DNA of 64,000 bases, from the NCBI GenBank assembly GCA_021201795.1, contig JAJQEF010000006.1, forward strand, positions 1-64,000. The letters are read 5' to 3'. Source of the stretch: Rikenellaceae bacterium (GTDB taxonomy: Bacteria; Bacteroidota; Bacteroidia; Bacteroidales; Rikenellaceae). Shown piece after piece: positions 31,866 through 41,974 of this stretch. Positions within the stretch are counted from its first letter, which is position 1. Each line of letters starts with the position of its first letter. Under the pieces are notes generated by a model. It made no database searches. It had not been told where the DNA came from and saw only the letters and a program-made list of their open reading frames with translations. The position numbers were made by a program, and so were the translations under genes.

Positions 31866-33365
31866 TTGGATTTAATTAATTTTCTCAATGAAAAACCTTT
31901 TTCCCATTTTTTATTGACATTCCTGTCATTCGTTACGTCGGCCAATAACACCAAGATGACTACCGTCAACATTCATTTTACCGGAGAAGGGGATACCGCG
32001 GTAAAATACTCGGTACCTGCGGAAAATTTTCAGATGCCGCTTGAAAAATCTCCCGATGGCGGCTATTCTTTCTCCGTAGTAATAGATCGTGTCACCCCCT
32101 CTTATATTGTTAATGTCAACAATGGTCACAGTATTTATGGAGCTCTATTGCTCGAACCAGGTAAGACCCACAATGTTACATTCGATCGTTTAGCTGGAGG
32201 TGCATTCTTAATAGATGATGTGGCACAGCAGGCTTTCTATGATTGGAGTAAGAAAAACTGGAATATCTCCTATACTAAATACTATCGTAGCAATAACGAC
32301 TATACCCAGTATCCTCTAGATACCGTAGGCGGTCGGATGTTCGATAATTTCTTAAAGGAAATCTCCCTTGCACAGGCTGTATTCGACACCATCCCTATGA
32401 GTGAGGTATTACGGCAGAATATTGAACGGGAAATAGAATTTATTTACATTTCCGGATTATCAGTAGCAATAAATAGTAATTTAAAGGATTGCAATGCGAA
32501 GGGGACACCAATGTATACCGGATTTAAAGAGACATGGGAACGGATTTTTAAAGAGTTTCCGGTAAGTAAATACGTAGACAGCCAAGACTTTTTTCTTTTT
32601 CTGAACGGATATGTTCGAGAATATCTTCCATTTATGAACGGAGAAGAAATTCAAACCAATTTTGAATCTAATGCCGAGGGCTATAAATATTGGGAGCCAC
32701 GATTCCGTCAGGCCATTGAGGATGCTATTGAGGACCCGGTATTAAGATCCAGAGCTCTGGGGGTGAGGTATTTTTACCTTGGATTCTGGAATAAGTCTTG
32801 GGATCCCGAAGTGGCCCCTTATATAGAGGACTATCTTAGAAACGACCCGGATCCATTCTATATAGAACCTTTGGAAAATTATTTGGACGAATTGGAAAAA
32901 TACCAGATTATGTCGAACGACCAATATCCGGAAGGAGTGATTTTTGTAGATGGTTACGACAGTTACGAAAAACTTGCGGATGTAATCGCTATATTTAAAG
33001 GCGAACCTCTATTTATCGACTTTTGGTTTCACACTTGCAGGCCCTGTTTGGAGGAGATGGAAAAAAGCGACCCGCTTAAGGATTACTTGCATAATAATGG
33101 TATTGAACTACTATATATTTCGGTTGACAACGAAAAATTAGACGAAAAATGGCGCAGTGCCATTAAAAAGTATGAACTATCCGGTTATCATGTCCGAGCT
33201 TCTCAAGCGCTGCATATGGATATAAATAATAACTACGGCATAAATTTATACCCGCGTTACATGCTTGTTGACGCGGATGGCACGATCGTAATTAACCGTG
33301 CACTTGAACCAAGCAAGGAGGAGGAGCTTTTCCGGCAGATCGAAAAAGCACTTGGTATGTATTAA
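31866..33365 (+). CDS. TlpA/thioredoxin-like secreted protein; native signal peptide start probably frameshifted
   Basis: C-terminal FIDFWFHTCRPCLEEMEKSDPLKDYL...ISVDNEKLDEKWRSAIKKY; start discussed in findings. Confidence 0.8.
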   Translation: MDLINFLNEKPFSHFLLTFLSFVTSANNTKMTTVNIHFTGEGDTAVKYSVPAENFQMPLEKSPDGGYSFSVVIDRVTPSYIVNVNNGHSIYGALLLEPGKTHNVTFDRLAGGAFLIDDVAQQAFYDWSKKNWNISYTKYYRSNNDYTQYPLDTVGGRMFDNFLKEISLAQAVFDTIPMSEVLRQNIEREIEFIYISGLSVAINSNLKDCNAKGTPMYTGFKETWERIFKEFPVSKYVDSQDFFLFLNGYVREYLPFMNGEEIQTNFESNAEGYKYWEPRFRQAIEDAIEDPVLRSRALGVRYFYLGFWNKSWDPEVAPYIEDYLRNDPDPFYIEPLENYLDELEKYQIMSNDQYPEGVIFVDGYDSYEKLADVIAIFKGEPLFIDFWFHTCRPCLEEMEKSDPLKDYLHNNGIELLYISVDNEKLDEKWRSAIKKYELSGYHVRASQALHMDINNNYGINLYPRYMLVDADGTIVINRALEPSKEEELFRQIEKALGMY

Positions 33366-33510
33366 AAGTTTTATGTATATCATGAATTTCTAAAGAGCGG
33401 GAAAATTTTTAATACGCTTGTGGAGATACCAATTATTCTTAGAACATACAATAATCATAATACTCAGATTTGTTCTTTGTATGGTAATTTTAATACTCAA
33501 AAATAAGAAC

Positions 33511-33543
33511 AAAAAAAGAGTTACAAAATCTCGTAACTCTTTT
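33511..33543 (-). terminator. Terminator downstream of tRNA-Arg
   Basis: AAAAGAGTTAC...GTAACTCTTTT. Confidence 0.7.
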
Positions 33544-33552
33544 AATTGTCAG

Positions 33553-33626
33553 TGACACCGCCAGGATTCAAACCTGGGACCTCTTGATCCGTAGTCAAGT
33601 GCTCTATTCAGCTAAGCTACGGTGCC
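33553..33626 (-). tRNA. tRNA-Arg (anticodon ACG)
   Basis: Minus-strand cloverleaf: acceptor GGCACCG/CGGTGTC, D-stem GCTT/GAGC, anticodon stem CTTGA/TCAAG with loop CTACGGA, T-arm CCAGGTTTGAATCCTGG. Confidence 0.95.
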
Positions 33627-33817
33627 ATGCTTATGTTTGCGTGTGCAAATGTATGTGAGTTTGTCATAATTTCCAAATTTTTTCTACTTTTTTTTATAAA
33701 AATATGAATTGTTATTTATTTTCAAAAAAAGGCAAGGCTTTTGTTAATAGATGCAAAAGTATATGTTGATAAAATGTTAATAGTTGTTCATAAGTGTTTG
33801 TAATTTGATTTTTTAAA

Positions 33818-35056
33818 ATGTTACACGATAAGAATTTTGTTATTACAAGTGATAGGTCGTGGAGTGACTCCGATATGGGAGATGCTCAGCATATGGCAAT
33901 GGAGATGTCTCGTTATAACAAGGTTCTGTATGTAAATCCACCTCAGGATATAATCCAGCTAATGAAGGGTTCCGTCGATAGTGAATTCCGCTCTAATTTG
34001 CTGAAAGGGTCCAATATGGCAATCAAGAGAATAAATCATTCATTGTGGATAATGGAGCCTCCAGTTGTGATAGCTCCTGTTAATAAGATCAGTTACGATT
34101 CGGTTTTTGATATTCTTAATAAAAAAAATAACAGAAAATTATCGCGCGCTATTCATTGGGCCATGAATGAACTGAATTTTAATGAAGTTATTCACATAAA
34201 TGACAATGATGTGTTTGGCAGTTTCTACCTGAAAGAATTATTAATGCCTAAATTGTCTGTTTATTATAAGATTTCAGGCCGTAGAAGGTTCAATTACATT
34301 GAAGACCAAATTAATCGATTGGAAAAAATACTCGTGAGAAAATCGGATATTATTATTACAAACTCAGACGCCTACGCCGTAAAGTTCAGGGAGCAGAATT
34401 TAAATTCTTTTAGTATTGGTCAGGGAGTGGATTTCTCCGGAAATTATATAGATTATTCTATAAATAATAAACTCCGATCTATTCCCGGGCCTATAATTGG
34501 GTATACCGGAAATCTCGATATAAAGCATATGTCTCCTGATCTCATTTTTAAGCTGGCTGTGAGCCGCCCGGATTATTCGATCGTATTAATAGGTACGGAA
34601 GATCATATCTTCAAAAGACATTCTATCCATATGCTTCCGAATGTTTTTTTTATCCGAGAGGACAGAGCAGATAAATATCTTTCGTATGCAACATATTTCG
34701 ATGTTTGTATTTATCCTGTTGCCGTTAATAATATCACCAATAAACAATATCACAGCAAGATAGATGAGTATCTGTATATCGGTAAGCCGGTAGTTGCTTG
34801 CGATATGCCTGCAATGAATAATTTTTATGGGCACGTTTATCTGGCAGGCGATTCCAATAATTTTATTAATTTAGTAGATATAGCATTACGTGAGGACGTT
34901 AATGTACAGGTATTGGATGCCCGTATAGAATTTGCCAAGTCCCATTCATGGGAGAACTGTGTAGAAAAAATACATTATCTTATAGATATTATTTTACGGA
35001 AAAGCTACCCTGGCGATAGGTTTGATATTTATGAAGAATCTATGGTCTACAGCTGA
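33818..35056 (+). CDS. Glycosyltransferase (GT1/GT4-like)
   Basis: NVLYVNPP-like N-terminus; GPIIGYTGNLDIKHMSPDL; KIDEYLYIGKPVVACDMP. Confidence 0.8.
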   Translation: MLHDKNFVITSDRSWSDSDMGDAQHMAMEMSRYNKVLYVNPPQDIIQLMKGSVDSEFRSNLLKGSNMAIKRINHSLWIMEPPVVIAPVNKISYDSVFDILNKKNNRKLSRAIHWAMNELNFNEVIHINDNDVFGSFYLKELLMPKLSVYYKISGRRRFNYIEDQINRLEKILVRKSDIIITNSDAYAVKFREQNLNSFSIGQGVDFSGNYIDYSINNKLRSIPGPIIGYTGNLDIKHMSPDLIFKLAVSRPDYSIVLIGTEDHIFKRHSIHMLPNVFFIREDRADKYLSYATYFDVCIYPVAVNNITNKQYHSKIDEYLYIGKPVVACDMPAMNNFYGHVYLAGDSNNFINLVDIALREDVNVQVLDARIEFAKSHSWENCVEKIHYLIDIILRKSYPGDRFDIYEESMVYS

Positions 35057-35095
35057 TGAAAAACTCTAAAATATAATTATCTTTATAGCCATAAA

Positions 35096-37288
35096 ATGGA
35101 AGTTATGGCAGAGGTTGAAGAATACGGAATTAACGAGGTTTTACGATATTGTAAACCATTCCTTCGGTATATAAAAAATAATTTCAGCGAAAATAGTTAC
35201 GGTCTAATAAAAAAAGCTCTTCAGATAGCTGTCCGCGGATTGAACGATAAAAGACGGTACAATAATACGCCTTTTTTTACACATTCTATAAATACAGCAA
35301 TGATCGTCGCGGATGAGATCGGGCTTGGACGTAATTCTGTAGTTGCCGTTCTTCTTCACGATATGGTACGCCTTAAAAGATATACTCTCGATGAGGTACG
35401 TGAAAATTTCGGCGAAGAACCTATTGTCATTCTTAAAGGTCTGTGTAATATTTCAGATGTCGATACGAAAAAATCCGAAGAACAGATCGATAATTTTAAG
35501 GAATTGATTCTTTCTTATTCCACAGACCCCCGCGTAATAATAATAAAACTCGCAGACAGGCTCGAAATTATGCGTGTACAGGATAGTTTCCCTTCGGAAA
35601 AACGTGATATGAAATCATGGGAAACCCTTAATCTATATTCCCAAATAGCGCATAAACTCGGCTTATACAGTATAAAATCCGAAATGGAGGATTTGTCGCT
35701 CAAGTACACATATCCTGAGGAGCATGCGGAAATTGTACGTAAGCTTGCCGAGACCGAAAAGGAAAGACTGACTTTTATCGATAAATTCCTCGAGCCTATA
35801 CTCCGTAAACTCGATGCGAATAATTTTAAATACCACATAAAAAGCCGCACTAAATCTGTTTATTCGATATGGAGAAAGATGAAGCGTACAGGCGTTACCT
35901 TCGAAGAGATTTATGATGTTTTTGCTCTGCGGATAATATTGAATTGTGAACCGGCGCAGGAAAAAACAACATGTTGGAGTGTATATTCGATAGTTACGGA
36001 TTTTTATACACCTAATCCTGAACGTATGAGGGATTGGATATCTATTCCCAAATCGAATGGCTACGAGTCGCTGCATACTACCGTAGTAACCAAAGAAGGC
36101 AAATGGGTCGAGGTTCAAATTCGTACCGAAAGAATGGACGAAGTCGCCGAAAGAGGAGTTGCGGCTCATTGGAGATACAAAGGAGTTAAACAGAATGGGA
36201 TGAGCAGCGAGGCCTGGCTGGGTAAACTCCGCGATATTATGGAAACTACGGAAACGATTTCCGGAATCTCCGAAAAATTGGACGCTACGATATCTTCTAA
36301 CGAAATATTTGTTTTTACACCTAACGGTGATCTGCGCAAGTTGCCCGAAGATGCAACGGTGCTTGATTTTGCATTCGATATACATACCAAATTAGGATAT
36401 ACCTGCACCGGAGCTAAAATCAACCATAAGAATGTTTCTATTCGGGAACGGCTCCATAACGGTGACGTGGTGGAGATTGTGACTTCTAAGAACCAGAAGC
36501 CTAAACCTGATTGGCTCAATATCGTAGTCACCGGAAAAGCAAAGCAAAGAATAAAAGTTTTTATCCGGGAAGAACAGGCTAAGGAATCGCAGTTAGGACG
36601 GGAGACGCTGGAGCGTAAACTCAAAAACTGGAAGGTCAATAATCTCACGATCGAGGAAGCTGTCACTTTGTTGTGTAAACATTATAAGCTGAAAACCGGT
36701 ACGGAGTTATATGCGCTGATCGCAGAAGACAAAGTAAGCATCGCCGAAATTAAAGATATCATTACCGGGAATTATGCTCCGGTCGAAGAAAAACCGAAAG
36801 GAGAAACGCGGATCAAAAAAGTAGTAAATAACGACGATATACTTGTTATAGATGATTCTTTGCGTGATGTGAGTTTCAAGCTGGCGAAGTGTTGTAATCC
36901 GATTTATGGCGACGATATATTCGGTTTTGTTACTATCGCAGCCGGAATAACCATTCACAGGAATGACTGTCCAAATGGCGTAAGACTGCAAAACAGATAT
37001 CCTTACAGGGTGCTGCGTGCCAAATGGAGAAACGATAATGTTAAAGGAGCATTCCGTGCAACTATCCGAATACAGGCGGAAGATGCTGCTGGCCTTGTAA
37101 ATAGAATAACGGAAATTATAACAAAGGATCTCCGTATTAATATCCGTTCGATGTCGTTGAACTCTGTCGGCGGAACATTATCCGGGTTGATTAATATAGA
37201 GGTAACCAGTACTCAGGTAGTAGATATGGTTATTTACAGTCTTTTAAGAATAAAAGAAGTTCAGAAAGTATTCCGTGTAAATAATTAA
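35096..37288 (+). CDS. RelA/SpoT-family (p)ppGpp synthetase/hydrolase
   Basis: HD, synthetase (SIPKSNGYESLHTTVVT), TGS and ACT domain motifs. Confidence 0.95.
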   Translation: MEVMAEVEEYGINEVLRYCKPFLRYIKNNFSENSYGLIKKALQIAVRGLNDKRRYNNTPFFTHSINTAMIVADEIGLGRNSVVAVLLHDMVRLKRYTLDEVRENFGEEPIVILKGLCNISDVDTKKSEEQIDNFKELILSYSTDPRVIIIKLADRLEIMRVQDSFPSEKRDMKSWETLNLYSQIAHKLGLYSIKSEMEDLSLKYTYPEEHAEIVRKLAETEKERLTFIDKFLEPILRKLDANNFKYHIKSRTKSVYSIWRKMKRTGVTFEEIYDVFALRIILNCEPAQEKTTCWSVYSIVTDFYTPNPERMRDWISIPKSNGYESLHTTVVTKEGKWVEVQIRTERMDEVAERGVAAHWRYKGVKQNGMSSEAWLGKLRDIMETTETISGISEKLDATISSNEIFVFTPNGDLRKLPEDATVLDFAFDIHTKLGYTCTGAKINHKNVSIRERLHNGDVVEIVTSKNQKPKPDWLNIVVTGKAKQRIKVFIREEQAKESQLGRETLERKLKNWKVNNLTIEEAVTLLCKHYKLKTGTELYALIAEDKVSIAEIKDIITGNYAPVEEKPKGETRIKKVVNNDDILVIDDSLRDVSFKLAKCCNPIYGDDIFGFVTIAAGITIHRNDCPNGVRLQNRYPYRVLRAKWRNDNVKGAFRATIRIQAEDAAGLVNRITEIITKDLRINIRSMSLNSVGGTLSGLINIEVTSTQVVDMVIYSLLRIKEVQKVFRVNN

Positions 37289-37352
37289 TCAGCTCTTTTC
37301 GGACACCGGGCATATTCTTTGTTATTAATATTTATCATAAAATATTATAACG

Positions 37353-38102
37353 ATGAAAGATTATACTGTGCAGAAAGGGAGTGTAGTTGCACCCGAAGAA
37401 TTTCATATTACCATTATTTCGGATGGTCCTTATATGGTTTATGGCAAACCTCCTATGAAACAGCAATTTATTATGTTGAACGAGGACAGGCAGCCATGGT
37501 ATTTTAAAGCCGGACGAAGTTTTTCAACAGATAAGGAACCGACTGCAATCTGCCGTTGCGGATCGTCCAAGAATGCACCTTATTGCGACGGTAGTCATGT
37601 AAATGCTGATTGGGATCCGACTCTTACTGCCCCGGAAGAGCCTTTGTTGTTAGGTGCGGTAGCATATAACGGTCCAAAATTAATTTTGAGCGATAATGAA
37701 ATATATTGTGCCTTTGCTCGTATGTGCGATGCTAAAGGCCAGGTATGGAACCGTGTGATGATGGACGATGACGAGAGTGTGAAACTCACTAAAAGGGAAT
37801 CGGAACATTGTCCAGTCGGAAGACTGTCGGCGTGGAATAAAGAGACTGGCGAACCTTATGAACCGGATTTGAAGCCTTCACTGGGATTGATCGAGGATCC
37901 ACAGATTCACAGTAGTGGTGCATTATGGGTATTCGGAGGTATTCCTTTATCCCGGCAGGATGGATTTACTTATGAAGTCAGGAATAGAATGACTCTTTGT
38001 CGTTGTGGACAGTCAGCTAATAAACCATTTTGTAATGGCGCACATGCGTCTATGAAATGGAACGACGGGTTAGGTGGTGAACCGGACGGGGAAGAATTTT
38101 AG
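37353..38102 (+). CDS. CDGSH iron-sulfur domain protein
   Basis: CRCGSSKNAPYCDGSH and CRCGQSANKPFCNGAH. Confidence 0.92.
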   Translation: MKDYTVQKGSVVAPEEFHITIISDGPYMVYGKPPMKQQFIMLNEDRQPWYFKAGRSFSTDKEPTAICRCGSSKNAPYCDGSHVNADWDPTLTAPEEPLLLGAVAYNGPKLILSDNEIYCAFARMCDAKGQVWNRVMMDDDESVKLTKRESEHCPVGRLSAWNKETGEPYEPDLKPSLGLIEDPQIHSSGALWVFGGIPLSRQDGFTYEVRNRMTLCRCGQSANKPFCNGAHASMKWNDGLGGEPDGEEF

Positions 38103-38179
38103 GGTGAAATAATTCTTGATATAAGCCACACCTTTAGGAATACTGGCGACCCTCGCCGTATGATTGCAAGCTCATGGCA

Positions 38180-38914
38180 TCAATATTTTTCATCGCGGTA
38201 TTTCTGCATTTCTTCCGGAGTCGATAGTAGGAGTATCTCTATTTCGAAAATTAAAATGGGAAGTTCGTCCTCGTTGCCATACTTATATTCGATCATATGC
38301 TGGTCGGTGTAGACTACACGGAAGCATGCCCCGACTCTGGCGAACCGTTCATAAGCTGCGGCGAGCGCCCCATTGCCTACATTCGACCATGTCGTAATAT
38401 ATCCGTTTTCTTCGTGCCGGACTATACCGGAGGAAGATGTGGTTCTGTAATTCTCCACAAACGGCTGATTGGCAGTAATAAGTTCGCCTGTACCGGGATT
38501 AATGATTTCATAACGTGCGCTGTCCCCCAATGCTTCCATCGAACCAAATTCAGGCAGTGATAAAATGCGAGACATTTCTGCCGTAAATTTTTTCTCTTTT
38601 TCAGCTTCAAGTATATTCCAAAGCATCTGGGAAACAGCATCGTAATGATCGAATTCCTCATCTTTAGCCTTGCCGAACAATCCTTCCTCGAAGCCTTCTG
38701 ACATAGCTTCCGGATCATAGTAACGGCGAAGTACGTCCTGTATTTCTTCGCTGTTCATATAATTCAGGTATTGGGCAAGCGATAGGCCTGTCATATAACT
38801 CAATTTTTTCGACAATTCTTTGCAGATTGCCTCATTTTCTTATTGTTCTGCCGTTTGTGCGAAGAGTAGGGTAATTGCAGTCAGCGTAAACAATAAAGTG
38901 AATATTCTTTTCAT
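38180..38914 (-). pseudogene. Secreted protein of unknown function with in-frame TAA (38840-38842) after signal peptide
   Basis: MKRIFTLLFTLTAITLLFAQTAEQ*ENEAICKELSKKLSYMTGLSLAQYLNYMNSEEIQDVL..., single frame. Confidence 0.75.
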
Positions 38915-38999
38915 TGTCGACAGAATAGGATTAATTCCAAGTAGGACCTTAAGATATGATGTTGATAATAATTCTCTTTTCTTAGGTTCTGGATAAAAA

Positions 39000-39851
39000 T
39001 TAACAAGCTTTCAAGCTAAGATCCAAACTCTTTATTTGATGTGTTAAAGCTCCGACCGAAATAAAATCCACTCCGCATTCGGCATATTCTCTTAAATTTT
39101 TAAGTGTAATGCCTCCCGATGATTCTATTTCACATGCACCGTCTATCATTTTAACAGCTTCACATGTTTGCTCCGGCGTGAAGTTATCGAGCATAATGCG
39201 GTCCACTCCGCCAGCTCGGAATACTTCTTTTATATCTTCAAAGTTGCGGACTTCTACTTCTATTTTAAGACTTTTGCCTTTTTCTTTCAGGTAGGCGCGT
39301 GTTTTGTTTATCGCGTTGTATACTCCTCCGGCAAAATCTATGTGATTATCTTTCAGAATAATCATATCGAAAAGACCCATGCGATGGTTGTCGCCCCCAC
39401 CTATTTTAACAGCCATTTTATCGAGAACCCTCATTCCCGGAGTGGTTTTACGGGTATCGAGAATGGTCGTTTTTGTTCCTTCCACTTCTTTAACGTACAT
39501 GGAGGTCTGCGTTGCGACCCCGCTCATTCTTTGCATAACATTCAGAAGGATCCTTTCTGCTTGAAGAATGGAAATGAGCCTGCCTTCGACGTAAAAAACA
39601 ATATCGCCGGGTTTAACATTCGTGCCGTCGTCGATTAGTTTATTGAACACTACTTTCGGATCCAGTCTTTGAAGGATCATCTGTGCTATTTCAACTCCTG
39701 CAATTATACCTTCCTGTTTAACTAACAGTTTCATTTTACCCCGTTCATCCGACGGTATTGAAGACAGGGAGGAATGGTCTCCGTCGCCAATGTCTTCTTT
39801 GATTGCCAGTTCGATAAGCTCTTCAACGAATGGCAAATATTTCTCTTCCAT
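39000..39851 (-). CDS. nadC: Nicotinate-nucleotide pyrophosphorylase (carboxylating)
   Basis: TTILDTRKTTPGMRVLDKMAVKIGGGDNHRMGLFDMIILKDNHI. Confidence 0.97.
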   Translation of the reverse strand: MEEKYLPFVEELIELAIKEDIGDGDHSSLSSIPSDERGKMKLLVKQEGIIAGVEIAQMILQRLDPKVVFNKLIDDGTNVKPGDIVFYVEGRLISILQAERILLNVMQRMSGVATQTSMYVKEVEGTKTTILDTRKTTPGMRVLDKMAVKIGGGDNHRMGLFDMIILKDNHIDFAGGVYNAINKTRAYLKEKGKSLKIEVEVRNFEDIKEVFRAGGVDRIMLDNFTPEQTCEAVKMIDGACEIESSGGITLKNLREYAECGVDFISVGALTHQIKSLDLSLKAC

Positions 39852-40139
39852 ATTATACTGTATAAATTTTAGATAACTGCCCGCAAAGATAAAGATTTAA
39901 CAAGAGTTTTTAAGGATATATCGTTTTATTTTTTTAATTTTGCCCTTCGTAAAAATCAGAAATTCTGATATTTGTTAAGAATTTACGGCTTTTAATTGTC
40001 GGTGTTTTGCGTTTGCATTTGCTTGTTTTTTAGTAGGTTAGTGCTGCTAAAGGCGGTTTTGGCATCATAAAAACTAACTGCCTTAAGATGATTTTCACAG
40101 CCGGAAATGTTTTTTTTGTATAGAAATTTAAAACTTAAT

Positions 40140-41963
40140 ATGAGACCACTTCGAAGTAATACAACCACTCAGGGCCGCAAAATGGCAGGTGCGAGGAGTT
40201 TGTGGAGAGCAAACGGGATGAAAGAGGAACAATTCGGTAAACCGGTAATTGCAATAGTCAATTCCTTTACCCAGTTTATCCCCGGTCATGTCCACCTGCA
40301 TGAAATAGGCCAGAAGATCAAAGGATGGATCGAGGAGGAAGGTTGTTTTGCTGCGGAATTCAATACGATAGCTATTGACGACGGTATAGCGATGGGGCAC
40401 GATGGTATGCTTTATTCGCTTCCTTCGCGCGACCTGATTGCGGACAGTGTTGAATATATGTGTAATGCACACAAGGTTGATGCGATGATCTGTATTTCTA
40501 ACTGCGATAAGATTACTCCGGGTATGCTTATGGCAGCCATGAGGCTTAATATTCCAGCCGTATTTGTTTCAGGGGGTCCTATGGAAGCCGGAAGAGTAGG
40601 AGATAAAGAATACGATCTTATCGATGTAATGGTTAAGGGTGCTGACGATTCCGTATCGGATGAAGAGCTTAACCAACTGGAGATGGCTGCATGTCCTACG
40701 TGCGGAAGTTGTTCCGGTATGTTTACTGCAAACTCCATGAACTGTCTTACTGAAGCGATAGGGTTGTCGCTGCCGGGTAACGGTACGTTACTGGCTTCTC
40801 ATAAGTTAAGGGAAGAGTTATTCCGCAAAGCGGCAAAGCAAATAGTTAAGAACGCATACGAGTATTACTATAACGATAACGATAAAGTATTGCCGAGATC
40901 TATCGCCACACGGGACTCCTTCCTTAATGCGATGTCTTTGGATATAGCTATGGGGGGGTCTTCCAATACGGTACTTCATCTTCTCGCTGTCGCACAGGAA
41001 GCAGAAGTTGATTTCACTATGTCGGATATCGATATGCTGTCACGTAAAATCCCGGTACTTTGCAAGGTGGCACCTAATTACCATTATCATATTCAGGACG
41101 TACACCGTGCCGGAGGTATTATGGGTATTATGGGTGAAATGTTGAAAGGCGGACTTATCAATCCGAATACAAATCATGTAATGTATGAAAATATAGCGGA
41201 AGCTATTGAATGTAACGATATATTAAGCCCATTCGCAGATACGGAGGCTAAGAACAGTTATCTTGCTGCACCGGGAGGTAAATTCAATATTACACTCGGA
41301 TCACAGGATAATTATCATAACGAATTCGATAGCGACCGTACGAACGGATGTATCAGAAGCGTTGAACATGCTTATTCTAAAGACGGTGGACTTGCGGTTC
41401 TTTTCGGTAACATTGCACTGAACGGTTGTATCGTTAAAACTGCCGGTGTAGACGAATCCATATTGAGATTCGAAGGTAAAGCAGCTGTGTTCGAGTCGCA
41501 GGAAGAAGCATGTAAAGGTATCCTTGATGGAACCGTACAGGCAGGCGACGTGGTAATAATACGTTATGAAGGTCCGAAGGGAGGACCAGGAATGCAGGAA
41601 ATGCTCTATCCTACTTCTTACCTTAAATCGGTTAAATTAGGCAAAGCGTGCGCCCTTGTAACGGACGGACGTTTTTCCGGAGGCACGTCCGGTTTATCGA
41701 TAGGGCATGTTTCACCGGAAGCAGCAGCAGGAGGTAATATAGCGTTAATAGAAAATGGTGACAAGATTATAATAGATATTCCTAATCGTACTATCGAAGT
41801 AGTCGTCAGCGACGAGGAGCTTGCAGAGAGACGAGTCTGTGTCTGTAGCTTCAAGCCTAAGCAAAGGAACCGCGTGGTTTCAAAGGCGTTGCAGGCTTAC
41901 GCTTCTATGGTATCCTCAGCGGATAAAGGCGGGGTACGCGAAATTAACGATCAGTTTAACTAA
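40140..41963 (+). CDS. ilvD: Dihydroxy-acid dehydratase
   Basis: [50 protein letters not shown]. Confidence 0.98.
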   Translation: MRPLRSNTTTQGRKMAGARSLWRANGMKEEQFGKPVIAIVNSFTQFIPGHVHLHEIGQKIKGWIEEEGCFAAEFNTIAIDDGIAMGHDGMLYSLPSRDLIADSVEYMCNAHKVDAMICISNCDKITPGMLMAAMRLNIPAVFVSGGPMEAGRVGDKEYDLIDVMVKGADDSVSDEELNQLEMAACPTCGSCSGMFTANSMNCLTEAIGLSLPGNGTLLASHKLREELFRKAAKQIVKNAYEYYYNDNDKVLPRSIATRDSFLNAMSLDIAMGGSSNTVLHLLAVAQEAEVDFTMSDIDMLSRKIPVLCKVAPNYHYHIQDVHRAGGIMGIMGEMLKGGLINPNTNHVMYENIAEAIECNDILSPFADTEAKNSYLAAPGGKFNITLGSQDNYHNEFDSDRTNGCIRSVEHAYSKDGGLAVLFGNIALNGCIVKTAGVDESILRFEGKAAVFESQEEACKGILDGTVQAGDVVIIRYEGPKGGPGMQEMLYPTSYLKSVKLGKACALVTDGRFSGGTSGLSIGHVSPEAAAGGNIALIENGDKIIIDIPNRTIEVVVSDEELAERRVCVCSFKPKQRNRVVSKALQAYASMVSSADKGGVREINDQFN

Positions 41964-41974
41964 AGAATCTAATC

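Noticed and set aside
33511-33626. tRNA-Arg as integration site of a genomic island
   Set aside because: No integrase and no visible direct repeat of the tRNA 3' end nearby in the window.
35515-36666. Long antisense ORFs opposite relA/spoT (and similar ones opposite ilv, htpG and fimbrial genes)
   Set aside because: Shadow ORFs of strongly coding sense genes; low-complexity, Tyr/Ile/Arg-rich translations without start context.
11463-38842. Stop-codon reassignment (TAA/TAG read as amino acid) to explain four in-frame stops
   Set aside because: Both TAA and TAG terminate intact core genes in the window (for example ilvD ends TAA, ilvB ends TAG), and the affected genes are all accessory; mutation is simpler.
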